Source: Vitis vinifera (Eukaryota > Streptophyta > Magnoliopsida > Vitales > Vitaceae). Taken from it: a DNA stretch of 64,000 bases. Under the pieces are notes generated by a model that saw only the letters and a program-made list of their open reading frames with translations, did no database searches and was not told where the DNA came from. Made by a program: the position numbers and the translations under genes. The DNA lies in assembly GCF_030704535.1 (NCBI RefSeq), contig NC_081811.1:5187001-5251000 (forward strand). Direction: 5' to 3'. Position 1 is the stretch's first letter. The number at the start of each line of letters is the position of its first letter. Below, piece by piece: positions 38,279 through 51,218 of the stretch.

Positions 38279-38960
38279 AATTCAATTGATATAATTTGTT
38301 AATTTGTCACATAAGCTTAGGAAAATTGAAAAACCTTAAAATTAAACATCTAATATGTTTGCAAACAAAGCAACCAAAAAAAAATCATTTTAAACCACTT
38401 GTAAGAAATATTAAATTGTTAGAACAAATACACAATGTTGTATGTAACTCAAACTATCCTCTACCTAGAGTTGGAAATAAGTACTTTACAACGTTTATGA
38501 GTGATTACTCTAAGTATTGTCATTTATATCAAATCAAGAGCAAGGACAAAGAATTTGAAATGTGTAAGATATACAAAAATGAGGTTGGGAAATAGCTCGA
38601 AAATAATATTTGACCAAGGATGTGAATATAGCAAATTCTATGGTTTTGAGATTTGGTGCCCTTGAGAACTTGTGGGAGGAAACAATATTATTTGCATGTT
38701 ATATATTAAATAGAGTCGTTGTGAAAGAAAATATGAAAACCACTCATGAATCATGGGAAAGTAGAGTGCCTAGACTAGATATACTAAAATAGTGTGTATA
38801 TGTATATGACACGGAGAGAGAGGTTCCCGATTTGGTAAATTTTGTCATACTTGGAGCTAAAAGAAATGAGATATGATCTAAAATTGTAATTTTTGTAAGA
38901 TATAAATTCAAAAGTAAATGAAATTTCACAAGAAGTTAGAGATACCATTGCAAACCAATT
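38279..38960 (+). pseudogene. Degraded Ty1/copia integrase fragment
   Basis: Broken frames translate to the GAG-pre-integrase and integrase region of Copia retrotransposons: HISLGKLKNLKIKHLICLQ, then LLEQIHNVVC, then GNKYFTTFMSDYSKYCHLYQ. After a gap comes ALENLWEETILFACYILNRV (the conserved LW.E...A.YILNR block). Stops and a deletion separate the pieces, and no reverse transcriptase, gag or LTRs were recognised nearby. It is an old relic with no coding capacity. The ends are approximate. Confidence 0.75.
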
Positions 38961-39643
38961 AGAGTTGATGATTGGTAGTTCATCATAATCTTCGTATAAA
39001 TATGCCTATAGAGGCGACACAATTACGAATTAATTGGAGTTGTATCTTGAGCAAATATCATTCACTAGCACACGCATGTAGGGAGACAATAAAAGTATTA
39101 GGACAAAATGTGATCACGTACCTTATCTAATCAAGCCAATTATTCCTCATTTTATTTTTAATTATAATCCTAGACTTATTCTTATTATAATCAGCATATC
39201 TTAAAATATTCTATATAATCATATATTTATTCTTTATAACTGATTACATATTAAAAATAATTCTTTCTATATTCAAAATTTCAATGATCTTAAAAAAATG
39301 GAAAAGGGGTCTAGCATATACTTTTTCCACAACAGTTATAAGCCCCATGAATGGTACAAACCATCCTATCAAACACAACGATGAGTAAATTGCAATAATA
39401 ATGCAGATAAAGATATATTTAATGTTTCCTTTCTTTCATGTAAATATTATGCGTTATGGACCTAACGAGTCATCACGACTTTAAAACGCATTAATATATA
39501 TGATTAAGAAAAACCCACTACATACATAGTGTCATGAACTTTTTCTAACCAATGTGAGATATCACACATTTACTAACACAATATTAATTCATATTCTAGT
39601 CAATTTCATAAACGCATTCGGTAACATTTCTATTAAACCATAA
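38961..39643. other. AT-rich intergenic stretch between the Copia relic and the P450 gene
   Basis: I see nothing identifiable. The right side should include the downstream flank of the minus-strand P450. Confidence 0.4.
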
Positions 39644-39649
39644 TTTATT
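39644..39649 (-). terminator. Candidate polyadenylation signal of the P450 gene
   Basis: AATAAA on the minus strand, about 400 bp after the stop codon. It is one of several possible sites in AT-rich sequence. Confidence 0.3.
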
Positions 39650-40046
39650 CCAAGTTGGGCTGATAAACAGATGCTTGTTCACAATGTTTTGAGATTGAAG
39701 CTCTTGCATCAAAACTAGATTGTTTGCATTTCTCAGTTTGATCTCTCAGACATGAAATCACCCCATTTGGGTTTCCCCATTTCATTCCCTCTGCTTTAAA
39801 ACTGAAAACAACTTTCATATTAGAAAACAAAAAGAAAAAGAAAGAAAAAAGAGAAAGATAGCAAGTTAAATGATCCCAAAGAAGAATTTTCATTTTGTTT
39901 GATTGGAGTACTGTGAGCCTCAAGACCACCACTGGGCCAATACACTTAGGGAAAATTCAGAAGCTAGTATGATAAGATTATATTAACCCACATCAGTCCT
40001 TAGATTTGATGAAGCTATGAATAATAAAACAACAGCGGAATCTATC

Positions 40047-42636
40047 TTATAAGAGCAAAGGTTCCATCAGAATTGGGATGCCACATTGTGGCTGAAGAGT
40101 GAGGTTTTCCATTGGTGTGTGTTTATAGTCAGGGGAGAGGAAAAAAGAAAACCTCTGAAGCATCAAGACAATCACTATTTTTGCCTCCAACATTGCAAAT
40201 TTTTTGCCAATACAAGCTCTTGGGCCCATTCCAAAGGCAATTAGTGCATTTGGGTGTTTTGCAGCTTCAGAGACTCCATTAGAGAACCTCAAAGGATTGA
40301 ACTCATTTGCATCTTCTCCCCAGTATTTCTCCATCCGATGTATCTTCACTACTGGAATAGATATGCATGTATCTCTTGGGATTATCAGGTTCCCAAATTT
40401 TATGTCTTTGGATGCTTTCCTGAATGTTGTTATCACTGGGCTATACAGTCTCAGAACTTCCAAAAAAACCATGTTCACCTGAAAACAAATATTCTATATC
40501 AAATTCAGTCCTTTTCTGTTGTTCGAAAATAATTAGAATTAAAGATACACTAGTTGTAAACATGTCATTACCAGTTTCAACTTGGCCAGCATGTCTGAAT
40601 CAGGAATTCCCATCCTACATTCCTTCAACACCTCTTGCCTGAGGCGGTCCTGCCATTCTTGGTGTGAGCTTAACAGGAACACAGTCCAACTTAGCAAAGT
40701 GGAAGTGGTATCTTGCCCTGCAAAGAAGAACATTTTGCATTCTTCTATGATCTCATTCATACTCAACTTGAGGCCTGGTTTTGTTTTAGCAGCTTCCGAT
40801 TCTCCGATCATCAGCCCGAGTAGATCATCTCCATGGACTGAATCTGAGCTTCTGGAAACCTGGGAATTCAATCTGCTCTCTATGATTGACCTCAATGCCT
40901 TGTTCAGTCTCCTCTCTGTCTTCCATATACCAAGATTTTCTGGGGTAGGAAGGTATCTTCAGAGAAAAAGAAATTACTGAGAACTTGACCAGGAGTTGTA
41001 GAATACTAGAAAAAAGAGAAGGCATGGAGTAAGGTAATTACAGGCTCCAAGGGATCAGAATATCTGCAATGGAAGCTCTGCAACACTGGCGGAGTTCTCT
41101 TTGTGCCTCGAAGACCTCCCTCCCTTGGACATAGCTAGTGCCAAAAGCAGTCTGGGCAATTATATCAGCTGTTAACTTTCTAAATTCTCCATTCACTTCT
41201 ATCATCTTGCATTGGTTATGAGCTACAAAACTCTGATTTTTCCACTCATGAAGCATGGATAATGTACATTCTGCCATCCTCTTCATCATAACCTTCCTAT
41301 CCAAAAAGGCCATGGCCCAAACATATAAGAAAAAGAGGCACAATAAACACATTAATATTCAGCATGGGAGTAAAGTGGAAGGGTTAGAGAGTTTGAGACC
41401 TTGAGCTTGCCTGAGGTGAAGGCAGGACTGGTGATCCTCCTGTGTTTAACCCAGTCAGCTCCATTAACCAGGCCTAGTCCCCTCCCTGCCATTTTTTCTA
41501 GCAGAGGCCTTGTCATGGGTTTAATGAAGCAACCAAATTTGTTTGATAGGATGTGTTTGGCCAGTTCTGGATCAGAAATGCAGATCCTTGGCTGTGTTCC
41601 AAACCAATACAGAAACGTATCTCCTGTGGCATAAGAACATGATACAACCACAGATCATAGAGTAAGTTCAGTAACAGATCCTTGTGGCTTCTGTCATAAT
41701 TCTGCAAGCAAGAGGGCAATGCTAAAGACAATCACATCGGGAACACACACAAAGAAAGTGAAACTTCAAAAGCATTAATGCTGAGTGGCAGTATCAGTCA
41801 TATTGCAAAAACCAAGAAAAATGTTCTAACGTGTCTAAAATTTTGGAATATATTTTTTTTATAAAATAAGTATACATGCTGGATAGAGATGTAAAGAATA
41901 GCGAAAAACATTTGGAGTAAGAAGGTTTATTAAGGCGTAGATGTGATGGGGAAGAGTGAGAAATACTTAGTGGAGCAAAAGAGTGTGAGTTAAGATGGAG
42001 AAACAAAAAACAAAGAAATGTGTAATGTTTCGGGACATCTAGTTGTATTTATTTTTATTCTCTATAATATTTTTTATTATTTAATGGAAAGTCATCTCTT
42101 ATTTGTAAAGGTAGGCATGTTGGGTTGAATCATGTTAAACCTCGTGTATCTTTATATGCGATTTGTTTTATTTTTGTATTCTTTTGTTAATATGTCTATT
42201 GAAACTTATGTTGGTCCAATAAATAATATCAGAGCTTTCACATACTAAACAAGTGGTATCATAGCTTCGTTTGCTCAATAAAAATGTCCATGAACTGATT
42301 TAATATGATCCTAGTTAATGACAATGACATGTAAAGGGAGAGAAACAAACCATAGTCTAAGGACCATCTATGGTAGTGAGGAACAACCCTCTGAATAATA
42401 TCATTTGAACTTGTTTCCAGAACGCTCCCTCTTGCTGCATTCTTCAGCCTCTCGATTTCATGCAGAGAGCCCGAAAGGACTGAGTAAGGAGGCCCTCTGA
42501 TTCCTTGTTTCCGAAAGCATCTAGTCACTACATAAGGCCTCCAAAACAGAATCCTGCAAATCTGCCAAATTATGGAAATAAAAATAACTGTGAAAGAAAC
42601 CAAGGCAATGGCTAGACAGCCCATCTCTACGTACAT
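40047..42636 (-). CDS. Cytochrome P450, CYP72 clan (CYP709/CYP721-like), five exons
   Basis: Exons on the minus strand: 42636-42351, 41623-41400, 41292-41042, 40956-40572, 40478-40047 (1578 nt, 525 residues). The N-terminal membrane anchor (about 6-28) indicates an ER enzyme. Hallmarks are intact: I-helix AGQDTT (about 333-338), K-helix EVLR (389-392), the P-x-R-F segment FNPLRF near 442-447, and the heme loop [10 protein letters not shown] with ligand Cys at about 471. The text around the anchor ([19 protein letters not shown]) and the [13 protein letters not shown] segment are typical of the CYP709/721/734 side of the CYP72 clan. Members hydroxylate hormones and small lipophilic metabolites; the substrate here is unknown. 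No defect is visible. Intron 1 is the largest (727 bp). Confidence 0.92.
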
Positions 42637-42695
42637 AGCAGAGAGTTAGAGACCGAGAGAAGACAGTGCAAAATCATGCTGCCATGAATGGGTCA

Positions 42696-42705
42696 TATAA
42701 ATATT
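42696..42705 (-). promoter_or_regulatory. Possible TATA element of the P450 gene
   Basis: ATATTTATAT on the minus strand, about 60 bp upstream of the ATG. The match is near-palindromic and not perfect, so this is tentative. Confidence 0.3.
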
Positions 42706-42759
42706 GGGTGATCGAGCAGTGAATGCTTCCACGTAGGGAGGGGCACTTAGACAATGAGG

Positions 42760-45700
42760 TCAGTGCTGATGTAGCTGATGGGGCCGGAGACAGCACACTT
42801 ATCATTCAAAAAAAGAGTAAATTTAGGCATGGATGAAGCTCCTGTCTTCTTCAGATCCTCTTGCTATCACAATCATTTAACTACTGGTGGGCTCTTGCAG
42901 TAAAGAGTGCCAGATCTGGACTGATTACAGGACATTCAATTGCATGCTCTACTCAGCTCTAACCACACATCTGTGTTATGGATATATTGTGACCTTGTGC
43001 ATGCACTACAGAATCTTCTGTCCCACCTTTTCCTTGAAACATTAGACTACTGAAAAATGTTATAATTCTATTCGTTAGGCAAAGGAAAGATTCAATTCTA
43101 ATGTATTAAGCTACAAATAAAAAATCAAATCATTCACAAGTACAGTGGATTACAGTTAGATTTTAAGATGATCAATCATTCATTATCCCGTAAAGAATAT
43201 AATAAACGATAAAAACGTTTCAAGTTTCACCACTCTTTGCATTCATATCATGTTCCCTTGGATGAGTCACTCTTCCTTACATCTCTATCCATTCCCTTGG
43301 ATGAGTCACTCTTCCTTACATCTCCATCCATCACTCAATAAAGTCTACATACAAAGTTTTATTAAATTTTCTTTCTTATTGGATGTATGACAGGAGTATA
43401 CCGATAACACTTTACTCCAAATACTTGTCCAGGGAAAATCTTACACTTGCACATCAATGTCACACCATTCCAGCTTTTATAATAGACCACGCTATAAAAG
43501 CCGCGATCATGGCCACGCCACCTTGGAATTGGAGAAAAAGATGGTCCCTTATAAACCAGAAGCTTGCAATTTATTGCACTAGGAAGCTTTGTGATATTTG
43601 TGGGTCAATCCACCAATTTGATTTTGACAATTTCATTGGTTGTCATCACTTTTTGGCCATCAAAGCAATTCATATTTATAAGTTTTGCCATCGAAGCAAT
43701 CACACTTTGTATGTGTCCTTTAGTCTCTCCTCATTACTCAGATCTTTATCATGGCTAGTTGCGTAATGAAAAATAATACAACTCAATTTTGCAACTTGAT
43801 TTATGAAAGAAGTTATATATATATCTTCACTTATGAGCTTTAAGTGATTTGAGTTTATCTTGAATTTGGATCATTTAATTTAGTCCATATGGGTTTTAAT
43901 TAATTAATTAATTAGCTCGATTTGACAAGATCATCCATAAGTTTTTATGCAACCTTATATTTTTACCAAAATATCTTTATGCATACATATGAATAAGGAA
44001 CCCAAAATTTTGAATAAAAGTGTTACCAAGAAATATGAACTCGAGTAAGGATCATTGAGACCTAAAGAAAATATAAACTTATTGTAGAGAGTCAACTGTC
44101 CTTTAGTATCCAATAACATTATAACAAAATATAAACTTAGGTTTGTGACTTGTTATTTATTGCATACAAACTCTCCATAAACTAGTATTCATAATTTAAT
44201 AAGATATATGTTATCAACCTCTTAAGATCATCTCTCAAATCTTGAGACTTAAATCCTTCTATTATGTAAGTAATCAACATAGTTTAACTTTTTTTAAGAT
44301 CATATATCAAATTCTAATTTTAGAATTAGTACAATCATAATTCCTAATCACATATCCTTAAGATTACATAAAGAGACATGTTTCAAACCCATGAGATATC
44401 ATAGGGTCTATCTTGAGAATACTTGTTGTCGCATGTCTTAATCAATAATAATCTAATTCATAGACAATATATAACCATCTTAAGGTCTTAACCATATATC
44501 AAAGTCATTCCAAACCTCAACACTAGCTCAATATTCTCTTAAGATTGAGAGTCTGTGTAACATAATAGCTTGGTAAATCATTACTACTCGATAGTTAATG
44601 TCATAATTCACTATAGGTCTTATCTAGTGTGTAATGATATATATTAGTACATTCACCATAAGAAAATCATTCGAATGAACAAAACAAGTTATTCCCCCAA
44701 TAAGAAGGTAGTACATTACAATTTTTGATGGATTGCTCAAATCTCTGAACTAAATATGAATTACTTATCATCTTATAATAAACTCATGATTTAAATATTT
44801 TATGCAACTCTTAATACACACAAGTTATATACAATGCAAGTGAGACAAACATAAATACTCAGATAATAATTAATGCAAATAAGGATAGAAAAGGAAACTA
44901 AAAATCATATTAAACAAATTTATTAAGAAAAACTTATTTTGTTATATCATGTCATGTTTTTAAAGGTCTTATTATAACAGTAGGAGAGTAGTATATCATT
45001 TACATGCTACACACAGTTATGATTATAGGTTTACCGTAAATTATCATGTTTGATTAGACATATCATTCACATGTCATTGGAAATGTGAGGTGAATAAATT
45101 TGCAACCATATGTGATGATGTGACTAAATAGTCACATTGTGTTATCATCTGTTGCCAAGTGTCAAACGTCACATGTAAACTACGTACTTTATGAATTGTA
45201 GGAATTGTATTCAATATATGTAGTGGTGATTGGTAGTGGAGATAATTAACAACCAATATAATACCTCACCCAATAATGAGAAAAATGATGAACATAGGAG
45301 ATAAAATCATCTTTGTTTTTACCTAGGTCATGTAAGTATATTGATATTTAGAGTTATGATTGAAAGGAATACTATGCAGTATTAAGACATGAATGAGTAC
45401 AAAAAATAGCTCGATGAGTCAAATAAGCTTGTAGAGGATCTATACACCCTACATACAAAAAGTAGTTCTTGTTCAGTAACAATGGTTTGAGGAAACTTAA
45501 AGAATGGATTGAAACACTTTTACAAATAAAAGAGGGGAATAATTGAATACTCATTCAAAAGACTAAATATTTTATATCATGCATTGCAAGGGAAAACGTA
45601 GATGACAATAAACGAGAGTTATCCATTGATAAGGTCACCAAATTGCATTCAAATCCAAATTACCAATCTAATTATTCGATATATGATGAAGATGTGGAAT

Positions 45701-46430
45701 AATTACTTTAAGTCATGTGTACAATATTATTTCAACATTCCTCATGAATTATTTACAACAAATTTTTCTTTGAGCTCAATATTTAATTCCTTACATGCCA
45801 TTGCTAGAAATTAGCTTAACGAAATCTCCACATTTATGAACATTCCAACCCTCTAACCACCATTCTATAATACTATTCCATCTTGAAGCTTTCTCATCCC
45901 CATCTTTGTGTAAATAACAATTCACCACCTCACTATTTGAATTTATTTAACCATCCAAACTAATCAATATGTAAATAAAATCTTACTCATAGTTACGTAT
46001 ATTTATTTCAAATACATTACAATTGTATTATCCTTACATTTCTATCCATATAATTTCATTTAATCTTAATATACAAATTTTTATGTTTTTAAATGTTTTT
46101 AATGATAACATTAACTAATCAATTAAATCCATACAATACTTCCCATAAATGAAAAAATAAATTAAGGATAAGTTAAAGATAAATTAAATTCATATTTTTA
46201 TATTCTAAATTAATAAAATGATATTAACAAATTAATCTTGTTAATCAAATAATTCTAATAATCAAATATAAGCAAACCCAACTTGATACTTCAATAATTA
46301 CTATTTTATGATGTCGTGATCATATATTTAATAAAATTAATCTATTATTTTTTAAATATTAATCTATTGTTTTTTAAAAATAATAAAAATGATTAAGTTT
46401 GCAAACAATAAGATAAAAAACCAAACAATA
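42760..46430. other. Intergenic region between the divergent P450 and CHMP7 genes, left part
   Basis: No gene found. 43850-46400 is AT-rich, with unit-less sequence that may be old retroelement non-coding DNA, but no LTRs, gag or pol frames were recognised. Short open frames here are unsupported. Confidence 0.4.
43253..43330. repeat. 39-bp tandem duplication
   Basis: Two copies, 43253-43291 and 43292-43330, both begin TTCCCTTGGATGAGTCACTC and differ at one or two positions near their ends. The unit contains TGAGTCA, an AP-1/GCN4-type core. Confidence 0.85.
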
Positions 46431-46433
46431 AAA

Positions 46434-46815
46434 CCCTATTTGGTAACTACTTTTTAAAATAGTCTTTTGTCCTTAACAACAAAAAATCATGAAAATATTT
46501 TTGACAATTAGAAAATAGAAAACAAATTTTTGTTCTTAAAAACAAAAAAATAAAAAAAAAGATATTTTTAAAGAACAAATTTTAGTTGTTTTCACTTATT
46601 TTCTGATAACTATTTTAAAAAATAATCATACAAATGTAAAAACCAATGTAGTATGCATAAAAGTTATTTTAAAAGTATATTTAAAAATATATAAAATAGT
46701 TTTAAAATATTTTAAGTTCTAAAATAACTTTTATTCTATAAAATATTAAAGAATAATATTTAAAAATTGTTTTATCAAAACTATTTTTAAAAACACTTTT
46801 TAAACAGAACTTAAG
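46434..46815. mobile_element. Candidate hAT-like MITE
   Basis: The left end (CCCTATTTGGTAACTACTTT) and the inverted right end (CTGTTTAAAAAGTGTTTTTA) form imperfect terminal inverted repeats. The inside is rich in AAAATAGTTTT foldback words. No clean 8-bp target duplication was found, so the borders are uncertain. Confidence 0.35.
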
Positions 46816-47120
46816 GTCTACACTTTTCTCAAATTGCATCCATAATGAATTAACATAATCACATTAAAAAGATACACAAAGATTAGAAAAAATTAAAAAT
46901 AAAACAAAAGAAAATTTTACAGTGGCTTTGACCAACCTGTTAATCATCTTCATCAGCTTTACTTGAAACAACTCCACAAACCCATTTGTAGATCTAAAAA
47001 AAATTCACTCCTTTTGCAACAAAAATCCATGTTTTTTCACTCCCAAACTCATTTTCAATCAGCTATTCATTTTTATACTCAAAAATCAAACTTACTTAAC
47101 ATTTTTTTACCCTATCTATA

Positions 47121-47122
<2 letters not shown>

Positions 47123-47197
<75 letters not shown>
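47123..47197. repeat. (TA)n microsatellite, about 37 units
   Basis: A 75-bp run of alternating T and A. Open reading frames across it are artefacts of the repeat. Length is likely polymorphic. Confidence 0.95.
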
Positions 47198-47200
<3 letters not shown>

Positions 47201-47454
47201 TTTGATAAATAAAAGGTTGGTTGTTCATATTTGTAGTTTTTCAAGAGTTCTTGGAGGCCCGAATGCCAACTTTTTGACTAGCCACCCATGTGGGATGGGG
47301 GTCTTCAAGAGTTTTTAATCCCGATATTTTTTGCTATACCCACCCATGACAATTGTCCTTTATTACCTCAGGCAAGGATCTTCTACAAATGTTCAATCAC
47401 CTTCATGCCCCAATTGGTTTACAAGCTTCAATTTTTTCTTATAATGCTAATCAA
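47198..47454. other. Unassigned stretch, possibly LINE/SINE-related on the minus strand
   Basis: Read on the minus strand it ends in TTTATTTATCAAAAAAA next to the TA repeat, like the tails of the non-LTR elements elsewhere in the window. No pol III boxes or coding frame were recognised, so this stays a hint. Confidence 0.25.
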
Positions 47455-47463
47455 TAAAAAAAT

Positions 47464-49118
47464 GGGAGAATTATCCAAAAGGGTGGGTTAGAAAAAATAA
47501 TGACTATAAAGGCTCATTGTTTTAGAAGACAATTTTACCCTTGAATATGTTTTCTATTAAATAAATTGAGATTGTCAATCATGTGGGGCCTACACATGAT
47601 GATAAGTACAGATTGATAAATGTTGTGGGACCCATACATGATGATATGTACCAGTTGATAGGCAATCAACGGTACATTTCTTAGCTTGAAAAAATTGTTG
47701 TCAATTTTGAATAATTAACTGTTTAAAAATTTGCTATTTTTTTATTTAAAAAAACTTGAGATTTTTTAAAGAACCTTGTAAAAAAAAAAAAATTAATATC
47801 TCATAAATAAAAACCATATTCTAAAGTTATTATATCGTTTTATATATAAAACATACAATTAAAAACTTTGTTATCATAATATAATAAATAATTATTTTTT
47901 ACGAGCACTCATCAATTGAATAATATATAAATATTCAATTGACTAACACACACCTATTAAATGGAATAACTCACAATTATTCATTAGGTAATATAGCACG
48001 TGAAAAAATTAAATAAAAATAAATTAAATTATGTTGTAATATATTGTAATGATAGTGTATTTATATTGTAAGTATAATGCATTTATGTTGTACCTATATT
48101 TCATTATAAAAGTAATAATTTTAAAAATATTTATTCATACTCTATTGGTATTAACACATCGTATTAATATATTAACAACATTTATTTAGTGTTTTGAAAT
48201 TATTTAATAATTTTTGTATATATATATATAAACTACGTGAATTCAAATTAGTATTTTATTTTATTTCAGAAATTATTTATGATATAGGTATGTTGTGAAA
48301 TATGGTATGATCATACAAATTATCATTTTTATAAAAAAAATTCATAAATTTCTTAATTAGGTTTTATTGTAATGTATTGTAATGTAAGTGTATTTATATT
48401 GTAATTATAACATATTTTTGTTGTACCTGTATTTTATAATAAAAGTAATAATCTTGAGGATCACCTTTTATACCTTATTAATATTCAACATATCAAATAT
48501 ATTAACATCATCCACTCGATGCATTGAAAAAATATATATATATATATATATGAAAATTTATAAATAAATAAAAAACACTATGCAAAGGAAAAAAATCATA
48601 TAAATTTTTTAAAATTATTTTATTATAAAAATAAAAAAATGATTAAACATTCTCTATCATTTTCTTATTCTTTTTAGATAATCTGAATGAAAAATTAAAC
48701 ATTTTATCATTCTTAAATTTAATACAAAAACATAATTTTTTTCTTCATAAAATTAAAAATTAGAATAAAAATAAAAAAGGAAAAAAAACAATAAATGATA
48801 TTTTGAAAATATTTTTTAAAAGTATTTTTGTTTTAAATAGTAAATTTAAATAACAAATTATATATAATTGTAAGGGTTAAACCCAAAATTTTGATTTAAA
48901 ATATAAATATCAATAATTACAATAAATGTGGGACCTATGTACCATAAATGTATTGACAAATCAAGTGAAGTGCTTTAAATGCTTTGAATTTTAAAAGTTT
49001 TAGTTAAAGGGCAGTTTTGGTATATTAAACTTATTAAAGTCCTCCCCCAGCATTATTAAAAGATACCACCCTTTCTAGTAATTGTTCTTCCCAGCCTACC
49101 CTTTTGGATAATTCTCCC
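47464..49118. mobile_element. Non-autonomous Mutator-like element with TIRs and 9-bp target duplication
   Basis: The left end 47464-47484 and the right end 49098-49118 are perfect 21-bp inverted repeats starting GGGAGAATTATCC. Similarity continues to about 50 bp at roughly 75 percent. The 9-bp direct repeat TAAAAAAAT flanks the element exactly (47455-47463 and 49119-49127). A 9-bp duplication is typical of the Mutator superfamily. The 1.65-kb interior is AT-rich, has no transposase frame, and contains an internal duplication, so any movement would need a transposase supplied elsewhere. Confidence 0.8.
48031..48555. repeat. Internal direct duplication inside the Mutator-like element
   Basis: A segment near 48031-48215 (containing TGTATTTATATTGTAA and TTGTACCT) is repeated near 48364-48555, an offset of about 333 bp, with moderate divergence. 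Both copies end in TTAACA plus TA-rich sequence. Confidence 0.65.
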
Positions 49119-49127
49119 TAAAAAAAT

Positions 49128-49841
49128 TTCATAACAATGTAGGTTACGAGAAAGGATATTCCTAAGTTCATAACTTACTATCTTCAATGGAGGTCGTAAA
49201 GGAGACAATTAGTGATGACAGTCGTGAAGAACCCTTGATAGAATGAACTAGTGAGGTGAGAGGGAGAAGCTTGCGGAAAAAATGGTGAAGTTTAAGAACA
49301 AAATTCTTAAAATAAATAAATGGATGACAAGGGTATTATTACAACTTTTTTAAAACATTTAAAAAAAAATTTCTCTCTTTGATTGTGATCTTGAAAATCA
49401 TCTTATCAAAAATTTAATAAATATATTTAAAATTTCTCTTTTCAACAAGTGGAGATTAATTTTCTAAATATAATATTTATCTCGTTACATTGATAATTAT
49501 ATATATTTTTTAATATAATATTTTATTTTTAATTATCCTCTATATTTATATAATTAGTTTTTAAAATAATTCCAATAAAAATAAATGAAAATAACTAAAA
49601 ACAATTTTAAAATATTTTTTAAAAACACTTTATTTTCACTTTTTAAAAATTAAAAACTAATTTCGTTTTTTAAGAGAAAAAACTATTTTCTATTTTTTTT
49701 TTATCATCAAACTGTGTTCTTTGAACCCGCCTTTAAAAATAGAAAATTATTATTTTGCAAATAGTTAGGCGAGAGAGAACCCTTTTATCAGTTTGAAAAG
49801 GCAATTACCAAACAGAAGACACAGTGGGGTTTGGGGAGGCA
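49128..49841. other. Promoter-side region of the CHMP7 gene
   Basis: AT-rich sequence. 49480-49740 contains TTTTTAAAAACACTTT-type words like those of the candidate MITE at 46.4 kb. The last 100 bp before the ATG should hold the 5' UTR. No clear TATA box. Confidence 0.4.
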
Positions 49842-51171
49842 ATGGAGAGTGAGGCAGTGAGGGAGTTCATAAGGAGGGAAGTGAAGGATTGGGAGGAGGA
49901 AGCGATTGCCACTGCTCGATTCAAGGCGTTTAGCGGACAAAGATCTGACTGGGAGGCAAGGTACCAGTTTTGGAGAGATTTGATTCTGAAGGTGGCTCGC
50001 CATTTCCACCTTCTCTTCATTTCGTCTTCCCAGGTTTTCTTCCTTTTGCCCTTTTTCTTTTACTGATGATCGAGAGAATTGTAGTTGATAGTAGAGGGAT
50101 TTCAGGTGAAGAAGGATTGGTTTAATCGAGGAGGATTGACCCCTTTGTGCCTTGACCATGTTCTGGTGAGCTTCTTGGCCTTCCTTCATTATTCTTTGCG
50201 TTTCATTTTCTTTTGTGAAACCAGGGTCTGGGTTATCTAGAAAACAATGTAGATGACATGTATCAGAATTGTGCAAATTGGGGTTGCTGCTGCGGGAATG
50301 TTGTTCAAATGGGCCAGGGTTTATTGGGTTTCGGTTGCTATTATACTTTAAGGGGAAAGGAATATCTTATTAGTGGATGGTTGAAATTCTTTACAAATTA
50401 TTGGTTTTCTTTTATTGTGTGGATTTCATAATCTTTGCTCTGCAGAATCTCCACTATCAATATGGGGTTGCTTGTGTGCCTGGTTAGGGGCTGAATTTAA
50501 ATTGTCTAGTCAACTGTTTGAATGCATTATTTTGTATTCTCGCCCAGTTTAATTGTGGTTTTTTGTGTTTCTAGAGGGACTAAATCGTATTTTTCATTTG
50601 CAAATTGGAACCTTTGTATGTTGCAGTCTTATTTTCCTTACAATTTGCTTCATTGAAAAACCTGGAGGAGCTTGGATGTTCAAAAAATGGTGCCAAACAT
50701 TTATACTATTGAAGTGGAAAATGCTAACCCTGGTGTATCTAGAAGAAGTGTCATCATTCTAAATCACTATTCCTGTATTTTAGGTATTCCTTAGGGGAAG
50801 AAAAGTTATACTATTTAGATTTCATTGATTAGTTGTGGCTACCTTAGGACCCTTGTGGCTGCTGGTTTTCTTTTCTTTAGGTGTTTTTTGTTACTTTGTA
50901 TACCCCTCATGCTCCTGGGTTTGCCCCCTTCTGATGGCTTCACTGTAGTTTCTTACCAATAAAAAGAAGGCATTAACGCTTGAAATTGTATTGTGGTACA
51001 CCTAGACCTGATACCCTCAGGACTCTCCCTCTCTTTCTCTCTCACACACACCTGTTTCAGCAAATGTCTGCAACTTTAAATAAGCTGGTTGCTTTTGTTT
51101 TTTGATTTCATCTTTACTTTCTGTTCTTGGTTTCTGGTTATAATGAAGGTGCTCTCTTATTTGTTTCACCG

Positions 51172-51218
<47 letters not shown>

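Noticed and set aside
43383-43766. 127-residue frame upstream of the P450 gene
   Set aside because: No domain; chance-length frame in intergenic DNA.
46963-47205. Frame with a Tyr-Ile repeat
   Set aside because: Pure translation of the (TA)n microsatellite.
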